Shown here: piece after piece, positions 52,496 through 60,187 of the stretch
How the letters are laid out: each line of letters starts with the position of its first letter
Position numbering within the stretch: the stretch's first letter is position 1
From: Lachnospiraceae bacterium
GTDB taxonomy: Bacteria; Bacillota; Clostridia; Lachnospirales; Lachnospiraceae
NCBI GenBank assembly: GCA_017621815.1
Contig: JAGASK010000001.1
Span: 1 to 64,000, forward strand
Length of the DNA: 64,000 nt
Direction: 5' to 3'
Made by a program: the position numbers and the translations under genes
The notes under the pieces: model-generated
Databases searched by the model: none
Seen by the model: only the letters and a program-made list of their open reading frames with translations
What the model was told of the DNA's origin: nothing

Positions 52496-52537
52496 ACAAC
52501 GGGAAATGCACTTTGTGAGCTTTCTGTTGTCATAAAT
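52496..52537 (+). repeat. Recurrent 42-nt 3'-UTR motif, copy 4
   Basis: It begins 1 nt after the bipA stop codon and ends TTGTCATAAAT, aligning ungapped with 5701-5742 at 28/42 by eye. The sequence GAAATGCACTTTGTG...CTTTC can form a small stem-loop. The terminator follows 11 nt later. Confidence 0.6.
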
Positions 52538-52548
52538 TGTTAAACACG

Positions 52549-52577
52549 CAGCCGCCGGTTTCCGGCGGCTGTACTTT
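52549..52577 (+). terminator. Intrinsic terminator of bipA
   Basis: CAGCCGCCGG (52549-52558) and CCGGCGGCTG (52562-52571) form a 10-bp GC-rich stem with a 3-nt loop, followed by TACTTTT. Confidence 0.82.
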
Positions 52578-52596
52578 TAGGAATAAAATACTGTTT

Positions 52597-53673
52597 CTAA
52601 TACCTCCAGGCATTTTTACACATTTTATTGCTTTGATTAATCATCTGATTTACCCTTTCCCTCTGCTTTTTCCCTCCGCAATAATACAGAATTTCTTCCA
52701 CTGAAGGATTTTCCAGAGCATATGCAATTTCACTTTCCGGCACCGCAGCAATGAGTCTTATTTTCCTTAGATTCTTTAAATTTTTTACGGCTTTTATATT
52801 TTCAAACTGCCTGCACTCATCAATATCAATGCATTCTAATTTCGATTCTGTCGGAAATTCAGGAAGACCTTTTACGCAGGCCAGCTGCCATAAATGTATT
52901 TTTTTCAGATTCGGCAGCAACCCCAGAAAATCCACATTATCCAGTTTTGATATTCTCCACAGTTCAACATCTTCTATGGTCTCATGATTTTCCAGGGAAT
53001 CAAAGCAATTCATTTTCCCCCAGTGCACCGCCAGCCGTTCCAGGGGAATATCTTTCAAAAATTCAAGAGAAGTGCAGGTAATTCCCTGTAAGGTAAGTTT
53101 CCTAAGCGACTTTATTTCACATATTGTGGAAAGGTTTTTCTTTACTTTTCCCAAATATAACTCCGAAAGCTGCTTAAAAGGAATCAGCCATCCGCAGTCC
53201 ATATCAAAACTGCCCGCATTTCCTCCTGCCGATATTGCAAGCTTTTGTATATCCTTATTCAGGCTTCGTATCACTGCATATTCCTTTTGCCTGCTGATGT
53301 TCAGAAATAGACTTTTTAACTTGGACAAGCCCGACAGCACATCCAGATTTCTTACTTCGCTGACAGAAATTTCAAGCTTTGTTAAATCAGGCATATATAC
53401 CAAAAAGTCCAAATCACAAACTTCTCCATAGAAGCCATATATGCGGAAAGTAACGTCTTTCCGTACCGAAAAGAATCTGTCATTCAAAAGCTTAATAACC
53501 TCCAAAGGAAGATACTCAGATATTTGAATACAGAATAAGCCGGGTTCAGACAACATTTGTTCTATTACCTCATTGTCGATTCGGGCTGCATTCCATTCAG
53601 TTTGATTCGGAAAATTTCCTTTTGACTTATTATATATTTCAATCCTTCCATGAAAATTATACGGGCCGCTCAT
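52597..53673 (-). CDS. Leucine-rich repeat protein
   Basis: A 358-aa protein with about eight irregular leucine-rich repeats between residues 90 and 320 (for example MPDLTKLEISVSEVRNLDVL, LPNLKKIHLWQLACVKGLPE). No signal peptide or transmembrane helix, so it is probably cytoplasmic. Its start overlaps the end of the Rpn-type nuclease gene by 17 bp, so both are cotranscribed. Function unknown; LRR proteins usually bind other proteins. Confidence 0.72.
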   Translation of the reverse strand: MSGPYNFHGRIEIYNKSKGNFPNQTEWNAARIDNEVIEQMLSEPGLFCIQISEYLPLEVIKLLNDRFFSVRKDVTFRIYGFYGEVCDLDFLVYMPDLTKLEISVSEVRNLDVLSGLSKLKSLFLNISRQKEYAVIRSLNKDIQKLAISAGGNAGSFDMDCGWLIPFKQLSELYLGKVKKNLSTICEIKSLRKLTLQGITCTSLEFLKDIPLERLAVHWGKMNCFDSLENHETIEDVELWRISKLDNVDFLGLLPNLKKIHLWQLACVKGLPEFPTESKLECIDIDECRQFENIKAVKNLKNLRKIRLIAAVPESEIAYALENPSVEEILYYCGGKKQRERVNQMINQSNKMCKNAWRY

Positions 53674-54715
53674 TTTCGTTATCCTTACTTATTTTATTCA
53701 GGAGTTCATATACTCTGCTGCTGTTATAATCAGGGGCAGTTTTTAAAACAGCTTCATAGATTGCTGAAACAGAAGCAATATCTTCTTCCAATTCTTCCGC
53801 TATCACTTCCGGTTTTTTCCCTTTTTTTACCTTACGGCAAATAAGCTCTATCAATTTTAATTGTTCACCCTTCTGCATGCCCTTTTGTATACCCTTTTGT
53901 ATACCCTTTTGCATTCCGCGTTCTTCTATCGCATCACTTAAATTGCACATCCTGTTTACACCCTCCTTTACTTCCTCAGTGGCTGCTATTTCATATTTTT
54001 CTTCCAGTATCTGCAGCTTTTCCTCCGGTCTTAGTTTCTCCGAAAATATCGTGCCGAGAAATCCATGCAACGGAGTCTCCTCTCTTATGCAGCTGGCTTC
54101 ACTTAAACCTACCAATACTACCGAAAGTAAATCATATCTATGTCCTGATTCCGCTAAACCATAAAGCACTTCAGGTTTTATCCTGTATTCTACAATGGTG
54201 TCTGCTTCCTTTTTTGGAGAATTCAAACACAGCCATATAGAATAAACCTTTTTAATATCATCATAATTTTCTGCTGTAAATTCTGTATTTAATTGGGCTG
54301 ACAACATCCTTGCACAGTAAAAAACCGCTCTTGGCACTAAATCATATCCCGGATAATAATTCCTTTGAATTTCAATATTCAAAATCAATTTAAGACGCTC
54401 TCCTCCGGGCGTAATTACATAAAAACGAACATCATATGTAATCGTCCCCTCATTCGGCACATTATCCTGTGTCGGCATTCCCATGACAGCTTCCTTCTTT
54501 TTCCTGCCAGGATATACCGGAACAGCTGCTACTTCAATACCTTCAATAGCAGCTTCAATTTCCTTTAATGTACAGTCTGCCATTTCCCTGACCGTATATT
54601 TTATAATCCATGACAAAACTTTCTTATCTGACACAAGTTTTTTGGCTTCGCTGTCATATTGCGCCTTCATATCAGCAATTTCAATAGCATTTGCCAAGTA
54701 TGTTTTTTTCCTCAT
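53657..54715 (-). CDS. Rpn family PD-(D/E)XK nuclease / putative transposase
   Basis: A 352-aa protein of the group annotated as recombination-promoting nuclease or PD-(D/E)XK nuclease family transposase (PF12784). The nuclease core is at about 60-130 (DNVPNEGTITYDVRFYV...LKLILNIEIQRNY, where D...ExQ gives the catalytic residues). Near the C-terminus lies a QKG tandem repeat (MQKGIQKGIQKGMQKGEQ), written in DNA as 12-bp repeats at about 53875-53915. Rpn proteins move DNA in a RecA-independent way in E. coli; this one is not flanked by terminal repeats that I can see. GAGG precedes the ATG. Confidence 0.8.
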   Translation of the reverse strand: MRKKTYLANAIEIADMKAQYDSEAKKLVSDKKVLSWIIKYTVREMADCTLKEIEAAIEGIEVAAVPVYPGRKKKEAVMGMPTQDNVPNEGTITYDVRFYVITPGGERLKLILNIEIQRNYYPGYDLVPRAVFYCARMLSAQLNTEFTAENYDDIKKVYSIWLCLNSPKKEADTIVEYRIKPEVLYGLAESGHRYDLLSVVLVGLSEASCIREETPLHGFLGTIFSEKLRPEEKLQILEEKYEIAATEEVKEGVNRMCNLSDAIEERGMQKGIQKGIQKGMQKGEQLKLIELICRKVKKGKKPEVIAEELEEDIASVSAIYEAVLKTAPDYNSSRVYELLNKISKDNENERPV

Positions 54716-55009
54716 CCGTTCCTCACTTTCCCTGAACTACGCAGTAAGCTTCTGCAGCAGTGAGAAAAGGAAGTAATATCTTCAGTATAAAATGAACGCC
54801 TCTTTTTTACAACATAAATTCCCCACACTGCTGAATATTATTATTTGTCTTAAACTGAAAATTCTGGCGAGATGCCGTTCTGAAAATATTGATAATCCAA
54901 GAGTTGATACATCCTTGATATTCTTATCATATCATAGTGAAATATTATAAACAAATTAAAAATTTATAAAAACCTGCTGACTTTCATGTAAGGCCAACAG
55001 GTTTTTAGC
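54716..55009 (-). terminator. Intergenic space with terminator of the radical SAM operon
   Basis: This 294-bp AT-rich space holds no gene. At its left part is the likely promoter region of the Rpn gene. At 54968-55006 AAAAACCTG and CAGGTTTTT enclose further paired bases, giving an intrinsic terminator directly after the radical SAM stop codon. Confidence 0.8.
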
Positions 55010-56122
55010 TTAACTTGAGATTTTTGCCATTTCTTTATTTACAAAAACATGACGCATTTTTGCTACCTCACAATAGAAATTATCAATTCTCTCTTCATCA
55101 TTATATGCCTGCCCGAAATTAGCCGTGCATTGTTCACAAAACCTAATATCTTTGCATTGCATGCATGCAAAATTGTCGCTTGCTTTTTTATTTACAAATT
55201 CTTCTTGCAGGAATTTCCATCCTTCATCAAAAGTTCCCTTTCTCAAATCAAATTTCCTATAAGATGCTCTCACACATCCTTGTAAATAGTAATCAGAAGT
55301 AATAAATACATGCTGATTAGCAATAGAACAGGGATATAAGCATTTAGCTGCAAATCTTTTCCTTGTTCTATCGGGAATCAATTCTATTTCTCCTTCGACA
55401 AGCTGTCTTGCGACATCCTTCCAAAATGCATTTCTGCCTTTATCCTTAATATCAAATTCAAAAGCCTGTTCCGGAGTCAGTCTATGTACCATAGGTTCCA
55501 AAGTACCGTCACTCATTGGATGAATTCCTGTACTTATAATCATTTCCACTCCGAGTTTCCTCCCTATCTCCCTTGCTTGATAAATTTCATCATAATTTTC
55601 CTGCATGGCTACATACTTCAATTCATAACGCACGTTATTCTTATCCAATAATTCCAACGCTTTCATAAACTGTCCGTAACTTCCCTTAATTCCAGTCACT
55701 TTTTCATATGTTTTTTCCGTACATCCATACATAGTTGTACTAATCAATTCAACAGGATACTCCTTAAAAAGTTCAATATATTCCTGATTCAATAATGTAA
55801 TATTAGAAAGCAGCACTAATATTACGCCTTTTTTCTTTGCATACAAATAGAGTTCTTTAAAATCCGGTCTTGTAAAAATTTCTCCCCCTGTAAAATATGT
55901 TTCCAACATTCCTCTGTCGAGCAGTATATCAAATATTCTTTTAAATTCCTCTGTAGAGAAATCATTATGCTTTCTCCCATGGTTCGCATAACAATGAATA
56001 CAATTCAAATTACATTTAGCAGTCAATTCAAATCCCGCAGAAAACGGAGCAGAAATATCACCATAATTTTCATCAATAAAATCATTTATTTTTTCCGAAT
56101 GTATACAATATTGTTCTGCCAT
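55010..56122 (-). CDS. Radical SAM/SPASM protein, probable RiPP maturase
   Basis: A 370-aa enzyme. The radical SAM cluster motif is CNLNCIHC (Cys37, 41, 44), followed by YFTGGEIFTRPDF. The C-terminus has a SPASM domain with CLYPC...GC, then CMQCKDIRFCEQC (C-x2-C-x5-C-x2-C) and a final FYCEV, enough for two auxiliary Fe-S clusters. Enzymes of this layout cross-link peptides, for example by forming thioether bonds from cysteine. It is the last gene of the operon, 15 bp after the PqqD-like gene and downstream of a 38-aa cysteine-containing peptide, which is its likely substrate. Confidence 0.9.
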   Translation of the reverse strand: MAEQYCIHSEKINDFIDENYGDISAPFSAGFELTAKCNLNCIHCYANHGRKHNDFSTEEFKRIFDILLDRGMLETYFTGGEIFTRPDFKELYLYAKKKGVILVLLSNITLLNQEYIELFKEYPVELISTTMYGCTEKTYEKVTGIKGSYGQFMKALELLDKNNVRYELKYVAMQENYDEIYQAREIGRKLGVEMIISTGIHPMSDGTLEPMVHRLTPEQAFEFDIKDKGRNAFWKDVARQLVEGEIELIPDRTRKRFAAKCLYPCSIANQHVFITSDYYLQGCVRASYRKFDLRKGTFDEGWKFLQEEFVNKKASDNFACMQCKDIRFCEQCTANFGQAYNDEERIDNFYCEVAKMRHVFVNKEMAKISS

Positions 56123-56137
56123 TTTTTAGTTCCTTTC

Positions 56138-56404
56138 CTATTCAATAACTAATTTCAACTCAATTAATTGGTTAATAAATTCTGCTACCGCCATCGCTTC
56201 TTCAGAATTATCACTTAATTCATATTTTTTACATATTTCTGACTGTAATTGCTGTCTGTTAATATTATCCTCAACTAAGTCCCATATAACACCAGCAACC
56301 TCATTAAGTACAATTGGCACATCTCCAATCTCATTTTTACATATTGGCATTAAAATATTTTTTCCATATATTTTTCTTAAAATAAATGCGTCTGTCTTCT
56401 TCAT
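56138..56404 (-). CDS. PqqD family peptide-binding (RRE) protein
   Basis: An 88-aa protein of the PqqD/RiPP recognition element type. The pattern starts KTDAFILRKIYGKNILMPIC and continues PIVLNEVAGVIWDLVEDNIN, IEL at the end; NE(V/T)AxxIW is the usual PqqD signature. It would bind the leader of the precursor peptide and deliver it to the radical SAM enzyme. GGAAGGAT precedes ATG 56404; the ATG at 56428 lies upstream of that site. The precursor gene is 73 bp upstream. Confidence 0.85.
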   Translation of the reverse strand: MKKTDAFILRKIYGKNILMPICKNEIGDVPIVLNEVAGVIWDLVEDNINRQQLQSEICKKYELSDNSEEAMAVAEFINQLIELKLVIE

Positions 56405-56424
56405 AACATTATCCTTCCTAATAA

Positions 56425-56464
56425 ACAAATGTCCTTTCTGTTATTAAAACCAGAAAAGACATTT
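56425..56464 (-). promoter_or_regulatory. Stem-loop between precursor peptide and maturation genes
   Basis: CAAATGTCCTTTCTG (56425-56439) pairs with CAGAAAAGACATTTG (56450-56464), 15 bp with one G-T wobble and a 10-nt loop. It has no strong T-run after it. In RiPP operons such a hairpin often stabilises the precursor mRNA or partly terminates, so that more peptide than enzyme is made; that role is inferred. Confidence 0.7.
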
Positions 56465-56477
56465 GCATCCTCACTCT

Positions 56478-56594
56478 TTACTTACCTTCATAACAGCAAG
56501 CTTTAAAAGTACAATGATACGGATTTTCCGGACCATAAGCTGTTTCCCTGTCGGAACGCTGTAAGATAATTAATTTAGGCACTTCAAACTTCAT
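56478..56594 (-). CDS. Putative RiPP precursor peptide, 38 aa
   Basis: A short gene with a very strong site (GGAGGTG at 56601-56607, 6 nt before ATG 56594). The product begins MKFEVPKLIILQRSD, an amphipathic leader-like segment, and ends PYHCTFKACCYEGK with all three cysteines (28, 33, 34) near the C-terminus. No signal peptide. It lies immediately before PqqD-like and radical SAM/SPASM genes, the standard arrangement for a ribosomally made, enzymatically cross-linked peptide. The MKFExPK start is reminiscent of leaders of clostridial radical SAM peptides, but I could not search for relatives. Confidence 0.78.
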   Translation of the reverse strand: MKFEVPKLIILQRSDRETAYGPENPYHCTFKACCYEGK

Positions 56595-56637
56595 TCATAT
56601 CACCTCCTCGTTTCAAATGTTCAAAATATTCTTCAAT

Positions 56638-57318
56638 TCAGCTCTTACCATTTCTTTTTTCTGAAAAATCACTCCCTCTCCTTTCTATCATTTCTTCCCA
56701 CCTGCGATATCCGCTTCTGCTTTCTAATGGATATCTTTTCAAAATTTCCCACCCTTCCCTTTCATACCAGTTCGCCGGAAGAATGACCTGTATCGACATG
56801 CCGTTTAAAATATCGCCTTGGTTCCATTTCTGCAACAACAGTTCTTGCCCGCCAGTGGTCTTAGGCGCCACATACCCCACCTGTAAAATTTCTCCTTTTG
56901 GAACTTTAATTTCTTCAACTACTTCCATTCTGTTTCCAAACGGATACGCTAATGCCAGATCTGTTTTTGCGCTTAATTTATCAAACGGAAGATTCGGCGA
57001 GGCAAATTTTCCTTTACGCAATTTGCCATTTTGATCTCTGACTTCTTTTTTCGAACATACTCTGTATAATTTTAAATCAGTTTTTGTTTTTACGGTCAGA
57101 TACTCCTGATTATAAAAAGAAAGTTTATCCTGTTTGCCCAGCTTCTCCTGTGGGCAGACGATACACTTTGCCAAAAAAGAATCTTTCCTTATATCTTTTT
57201 TGAACAGTGATTCTTTGCTGGTATTCTTCCCATATTCCTTTAATAAACTTACATCTGTTTCCTCTATTTTCTTCTCAATGCACTTTTCCTCAATATCCTT
57301 ACACATAATAATAACCAT
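56638..57318 (-). CDS. Unknown protein, possibly ADP-ribosyltransferase-like
   Basis: A 226-aa protein that I cannot assign with confidence. Residues 1-70 are charged and carry four or five cysteines (KCIVCPQEK). The middle reads LKLYRVCSKKEV, FASPNLPFDKLSAKTDLALA, VPKGEILQVGYVAP and GGQELLL in that order. An arginine strand, a serine strand and a late glutamate in this order resemble R-S-E ADP-ribosyltransferase folds or related toxin domains, but the match is weak. It sits between the J-like/TPR gene (12 bp) and the precursor peptide (43 bp), so it belongs to the operon. Start M1 at 57318 has a poor site. Confidence 0.6.
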   Translation of the reverse strand: MVIIMCKDIEEKCIEKKIEETDVSLLKEYGKNTSKESLFKKDIRKDSFLAKCIVCPQEKLGKQDKLSFYNQEYLTVKTKTDLKLYRVCSKKEVRDQNGKLRKGKFASPNLPFDKLSAKTDLALAYPFGNRMEVVEEIKVPKGEILQVGYVAPKTTGGQELLLQKWNQGDILNGMSIQVILPANWYEREGWEILKRYPLESRSGYRRWEEMIERRGSDFSEKRNGKS

Positions 57319-57330
57319 GCTGCACTTTCA

Positions 57331-58602
57331 TCAGACTCTAACCAGCTCTCTTATGAACAGCACAAACAGTTTAATGCATGTCCATAACAGCCATAACGCT
57401 TTTTTTACTAAAAAGGTATAAATATTTCCTATGGTTATTACCGTTGTCTCAAATGCGCCTGCATTTCCGGTCAGATATATTCTGTTTAGCTGCCAATATG
57501 GACGGAAACTTACCACTGTTAATAAAGTTGGCATTGCCAATAAGAAAACACCTAATAATATTACTATAATTCCAGCCATCATGTTATCCATATTTCCTAT
57601 ATCCGTTGCTGCTCTTCCACCATAAATTATAAATTCAAAGCCAAAACATATGCCCACTATCCACATCCATATTAAATTCTTCAGGTTATCCTTATTAAAT
57701 TTACGCTGTCCGTAAAATTTTGCATCATCCAGCATTTTCTTTGTATACTCATCCCTGTATATTTCACAGGCTTTATTTCTTAATTTTAAAATTCTGCTGT
57801 ATCCCTGCTTATCTGCAATAATTGCAACTCCATCCTTCGGATCTGTAACATAACTTGATTTAGAGAAGTTAATGATATTATAAGCGCTCTCCTTTCTAAA
57901 AGCATCCGCATCCGGATGTTTCGCTATATATTGGTCAATCTCATTAAATGCCAAATCTTCTTTTCCCGCATGCATATACAAAAATATCTGTTCCGAATGT
58001 GCCGTCTCATTATCAGGATTCCGTTCCAGCAGTTCATTTATTTTTTCCTGAGCCGCTTCATAATTATGTAATCCTACGATATTTAATCTTGCTGAAAGCC
58101 AGATAAAATAGTCCTTGTTGACAACACTGCCGACTGCTTTATTGAGCAGTTTAAACGCACTATCATACTGCTCCATTGCTGCGTAACTGCGAATAGCCAT
58201 ATCATATGCTTCTTCACCCGTCGGATTATTTTCAATTGCTTCAACAGCATATTCTACTGCCTGTTTAAACCTGCCTCGTCTGAACATCTGCTCAGCCTGT
58301 TCCAGAAGATCCTTAGCTTTGCTTACATCTTCTGTACTTACTTTACCCTCTGCATATGCCTTTTCAAGGTCTGCGTCATACTGCTGCCGAAGGTTTTTTT
58401 TCGTCAGGAAGTGAATCGCATCCCCTATTTTATTTATGATCTCTTCCAATATTGACAGTTCTTCCTTATCATTTGTCGCACTTTGACGCCTGAGGTGTAT
58501 TTGCTGTAATTTAACTAACTGCTGTTTAATACTTTTTTCATCTAATGTTCTGTCAATATTAAATTCTTTATAATAATCTATCATTGGTACATTTTTTGCC
58601 AT
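57331..58602 (-). CDS. Degenerate J-domain / TPR membrane protein
   Basis: A 423-aa protein. Residues about 8-78 resemble a J domain (YYKEFNIDRTLDEKSIKQQL ... KKNLRQQYDADLE), but the HPD tripeptide that stimulates Hsp70 is missing. TPR-like helices follow (about 90-250, e.g. AEQMFRRGRFKQAVEYAVEA). The C-terminus has hydrophobic segments at about 310-330, 343-368 and 395-420, so it is membrane-bound. It lies 10 bp after the Hsp70 gene and is its likely partner. GAGGAT precedes the ATG. Confidence 0.75.
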   Translation of the reverse strand: MAKNVPMIDYYKEFNIDRTLDEKSIKQQLVKLQQIHLRRQSATNDKEELSILEEIINKIGDAIHFLTKKNLRQQYDADLEKAYAEGKVSTEDVSKAKDLLEQAEQMFRRGRFKQAVEYAVEAIENNPTGEEAYDMAIRSYAAMEQYDSAFKLLNKAVGSVVNKDYFIWLSARLNIVGLHNYEAAQEKINELLERNPDNETAHSEQIFLYMHAGKEDLAFNEIDQYIAKHPDADAFRKESAYNIINFSKSSYVTDPKDGVAIIADKQGYSRILKLRNKACEIYRDEYTKKMLDDAKFYGQRKFNKDNLKNLIWMWIVGICFGFEFIIYGGRAATDIGNMDNMMAGIIVILLGVFLLAMPTLLTVVSFRPYWQLNRIYLTGNAGAFETTVITIGNIYTFLVKKALWLLWTCIKLFVLFIRELVRV

Positions 58603-58612
58603 TTTAATATCC

Positions 58613-60175
58613 TCACTCTCCGCTTATATTCAGGCTTTCCAGCTTTTCAGTATTTTCTTTCACTTCTTCTTCCGTCAGATTTGCAATTCTGTCAATTTTC
58701 ATTTCGCCCAAATCTTCATTGTCCTGTAAGTCTGTTACCCTGACATGTATAATAGAATCACTGTCACAGCCTATACTTACACGTATCCTTACCTGCCCTG
58801 GTTTAGGTTTTATTTTAAGTTCTGAAGTTCCTATCACTGTGACATATCGAATGTCTTCCTCTTCGCCCTGCGTAACTTCAATTAACAAATGCGCCTGATA
58901 ATCCTCCAGCGTAACAAATTCTTCATATCCCTCACTGGGTATTTTTGAATTTTTGGGTAATATCACAGTATTTACTTTTTCATTATATTCATTAATACTG
59001 ATGATTCCTATGCCATGAGCTGTTACATCCTGAAACTGATATTGGTTTTTAGAATCAGGCAGACTGTTTAATATTGCTTCTTTCATTTCTGCAGGCTCTT
59101 CACACGCTCTATTTTTTGCCATTTCCAAAGCATGATAGGCAGCCCCGATTGCAACAGCTTCATCGGGATGGACTTCTGATGATGGTTTTATTCCAGTCTC
59201 TTCCTCAATCATTTCACGGACATAGGGAATTCTTGTTGAACCTCCAACCAGCAGAATCTTATCAATTTCCGAATATTCAAGTCCTGCCTCTTCCATGGCA
59301 TTTTCCATGACACTGATAGTCCGGGTAAGAAGATTTTCTATCATTTCATTAAATTCTTCCCGCGTTATAACTATTTTCAATGGTTTTCCCTGTACATTAA
59401 TTACGATACTTGTCTTTATTTTGTCCTTTGCGGACAAAGCACATTTTGCCTGCTCAGCTTTTATTTGCAAATCCTGCATTGCATAAACATCCTTTGTTAT
59501 ATCAATTCCTTGTTCCGCAGCCTTTTCTTTTACATAATCAATTATTTTATTGTCAAAATCATATCCGCCCAGCGCCCTGTTTCCTTCTCCTGCCAGAGAA
59601 ATAATTTCTTTATCCGTAAACCGCATAATGCAAACGTCAAAAGTTCCTCCTCCAAGGTCATAAATTAAAACAGTCTGCTGCTCCTGCTTTCCCTTCGAGA
59701 TTCCAAAAGCAAGCGCTGCTGCTGTTGGCTCATTAATTATTGACAAGACATTCATTTTTGCCATTGCCGCCGCATCCATTGTTGCTTTTCGTTGCGCATC
59801 GTTAAAATATGCGGGAACCGTAATTACAGCTCCTGAAATTTCTTCTCCGAGATATGCTTCTGCATCAGATTTCAATTTTTTTAATATAATGGCTGAAATT
59901 TCTTCAGGGGAATATTTTGTTCCCTCTGCTGTGGTAAACCAGTAATCCCTTTCTCCCATATGCCTTTTGACAAAGGCTTCATAATTTTCTGGATTTGAAA
60001 AACCTTCCTCTTTAGCTGTTTCGCCTACTATAATTGCATTTTCTTCAAATAATACAGTTGAGGGCGTGGTATTTTTCCCATTATCATTTGGAATAATCTG
60101 AGGCAGACCATCTTCATTAATAAATGCTGCCACAGAATATGTCGTTCCCAAATCAATTCCTACATATTTTCCCAT
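58613..60175 (-). CDS. Hsp70 family chaperone (DnaK-like, short)
   Basis: A 520-aa Hsp70. Nucleotide-binding motifs are GIDLGTTYS (6-14), DLGGGTFD (173-180) and GGSTRIP (311-317); a beta-sandwich-like substrate domain follows (about 395-495). The alpha-helical lid of DnaK (normally to about 610-640 aa) is almost absent. It is not next to grpE, dnaJ or hrcA, so it is a specialised paralogue working with its operon partners. GGAGG precedes the ATG, 12 bp after the Big2 protein gene. Confidence 0.93.
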   Translation of the reverse strand: MGKYVGIDLGTTYSVAAFINEDGLPQIIPNDNGKNTTPSTVLFEENAIIVGETAKEEGFSNPENYEAFVKRHMGERDYWFTTAEGTKYSPEEISAIILKKLKSDAEAYLGEEISGAVITVPAYFNDAQRKATMDAAAMAKMNVLSIINEPTAAALAFGISKGKQEQQTVLIYDLGGGTFDVCIMRFTDKEIISLAGEGNRALGGYDFDNKIIDYVKEKAAEQGIDITKDVYAMQDLQIKAEQAKCALSAKDKIKTSIVINVQGKPLKIVITREEFNEMIENLLTRTISVMENAMEEAGLEYSEIDKILLVGGSTRIPYVREMIEEETGIKPSSEVHPDEAVAIGAAYHALEMAKNRACEEPAEMKEAILNSLPDSKNQYQFQDVTAHGIGIISINEYNEKVNTVILPKNSKIPSEGYEEFVTLEDYQAHLLIEVTQGEEEDIRYVTVIGTSELKIKPKPGQVRIRVSIGCDSDSIIHVRVTDLQDNEDLGEMKIDRIANLTEEEVKENTEKLESLNISGE

Positions 60176-60187
60176 GTAAAACCTCCA

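Noticed and set aside
56425-56464. A full intrinsic terminator after the precursor peptide
   Set aside because: The stem is strong but the following minus-strand bases lack a U-tract, and the PqqD and radical SAM genes have no promoter that I can see after it.
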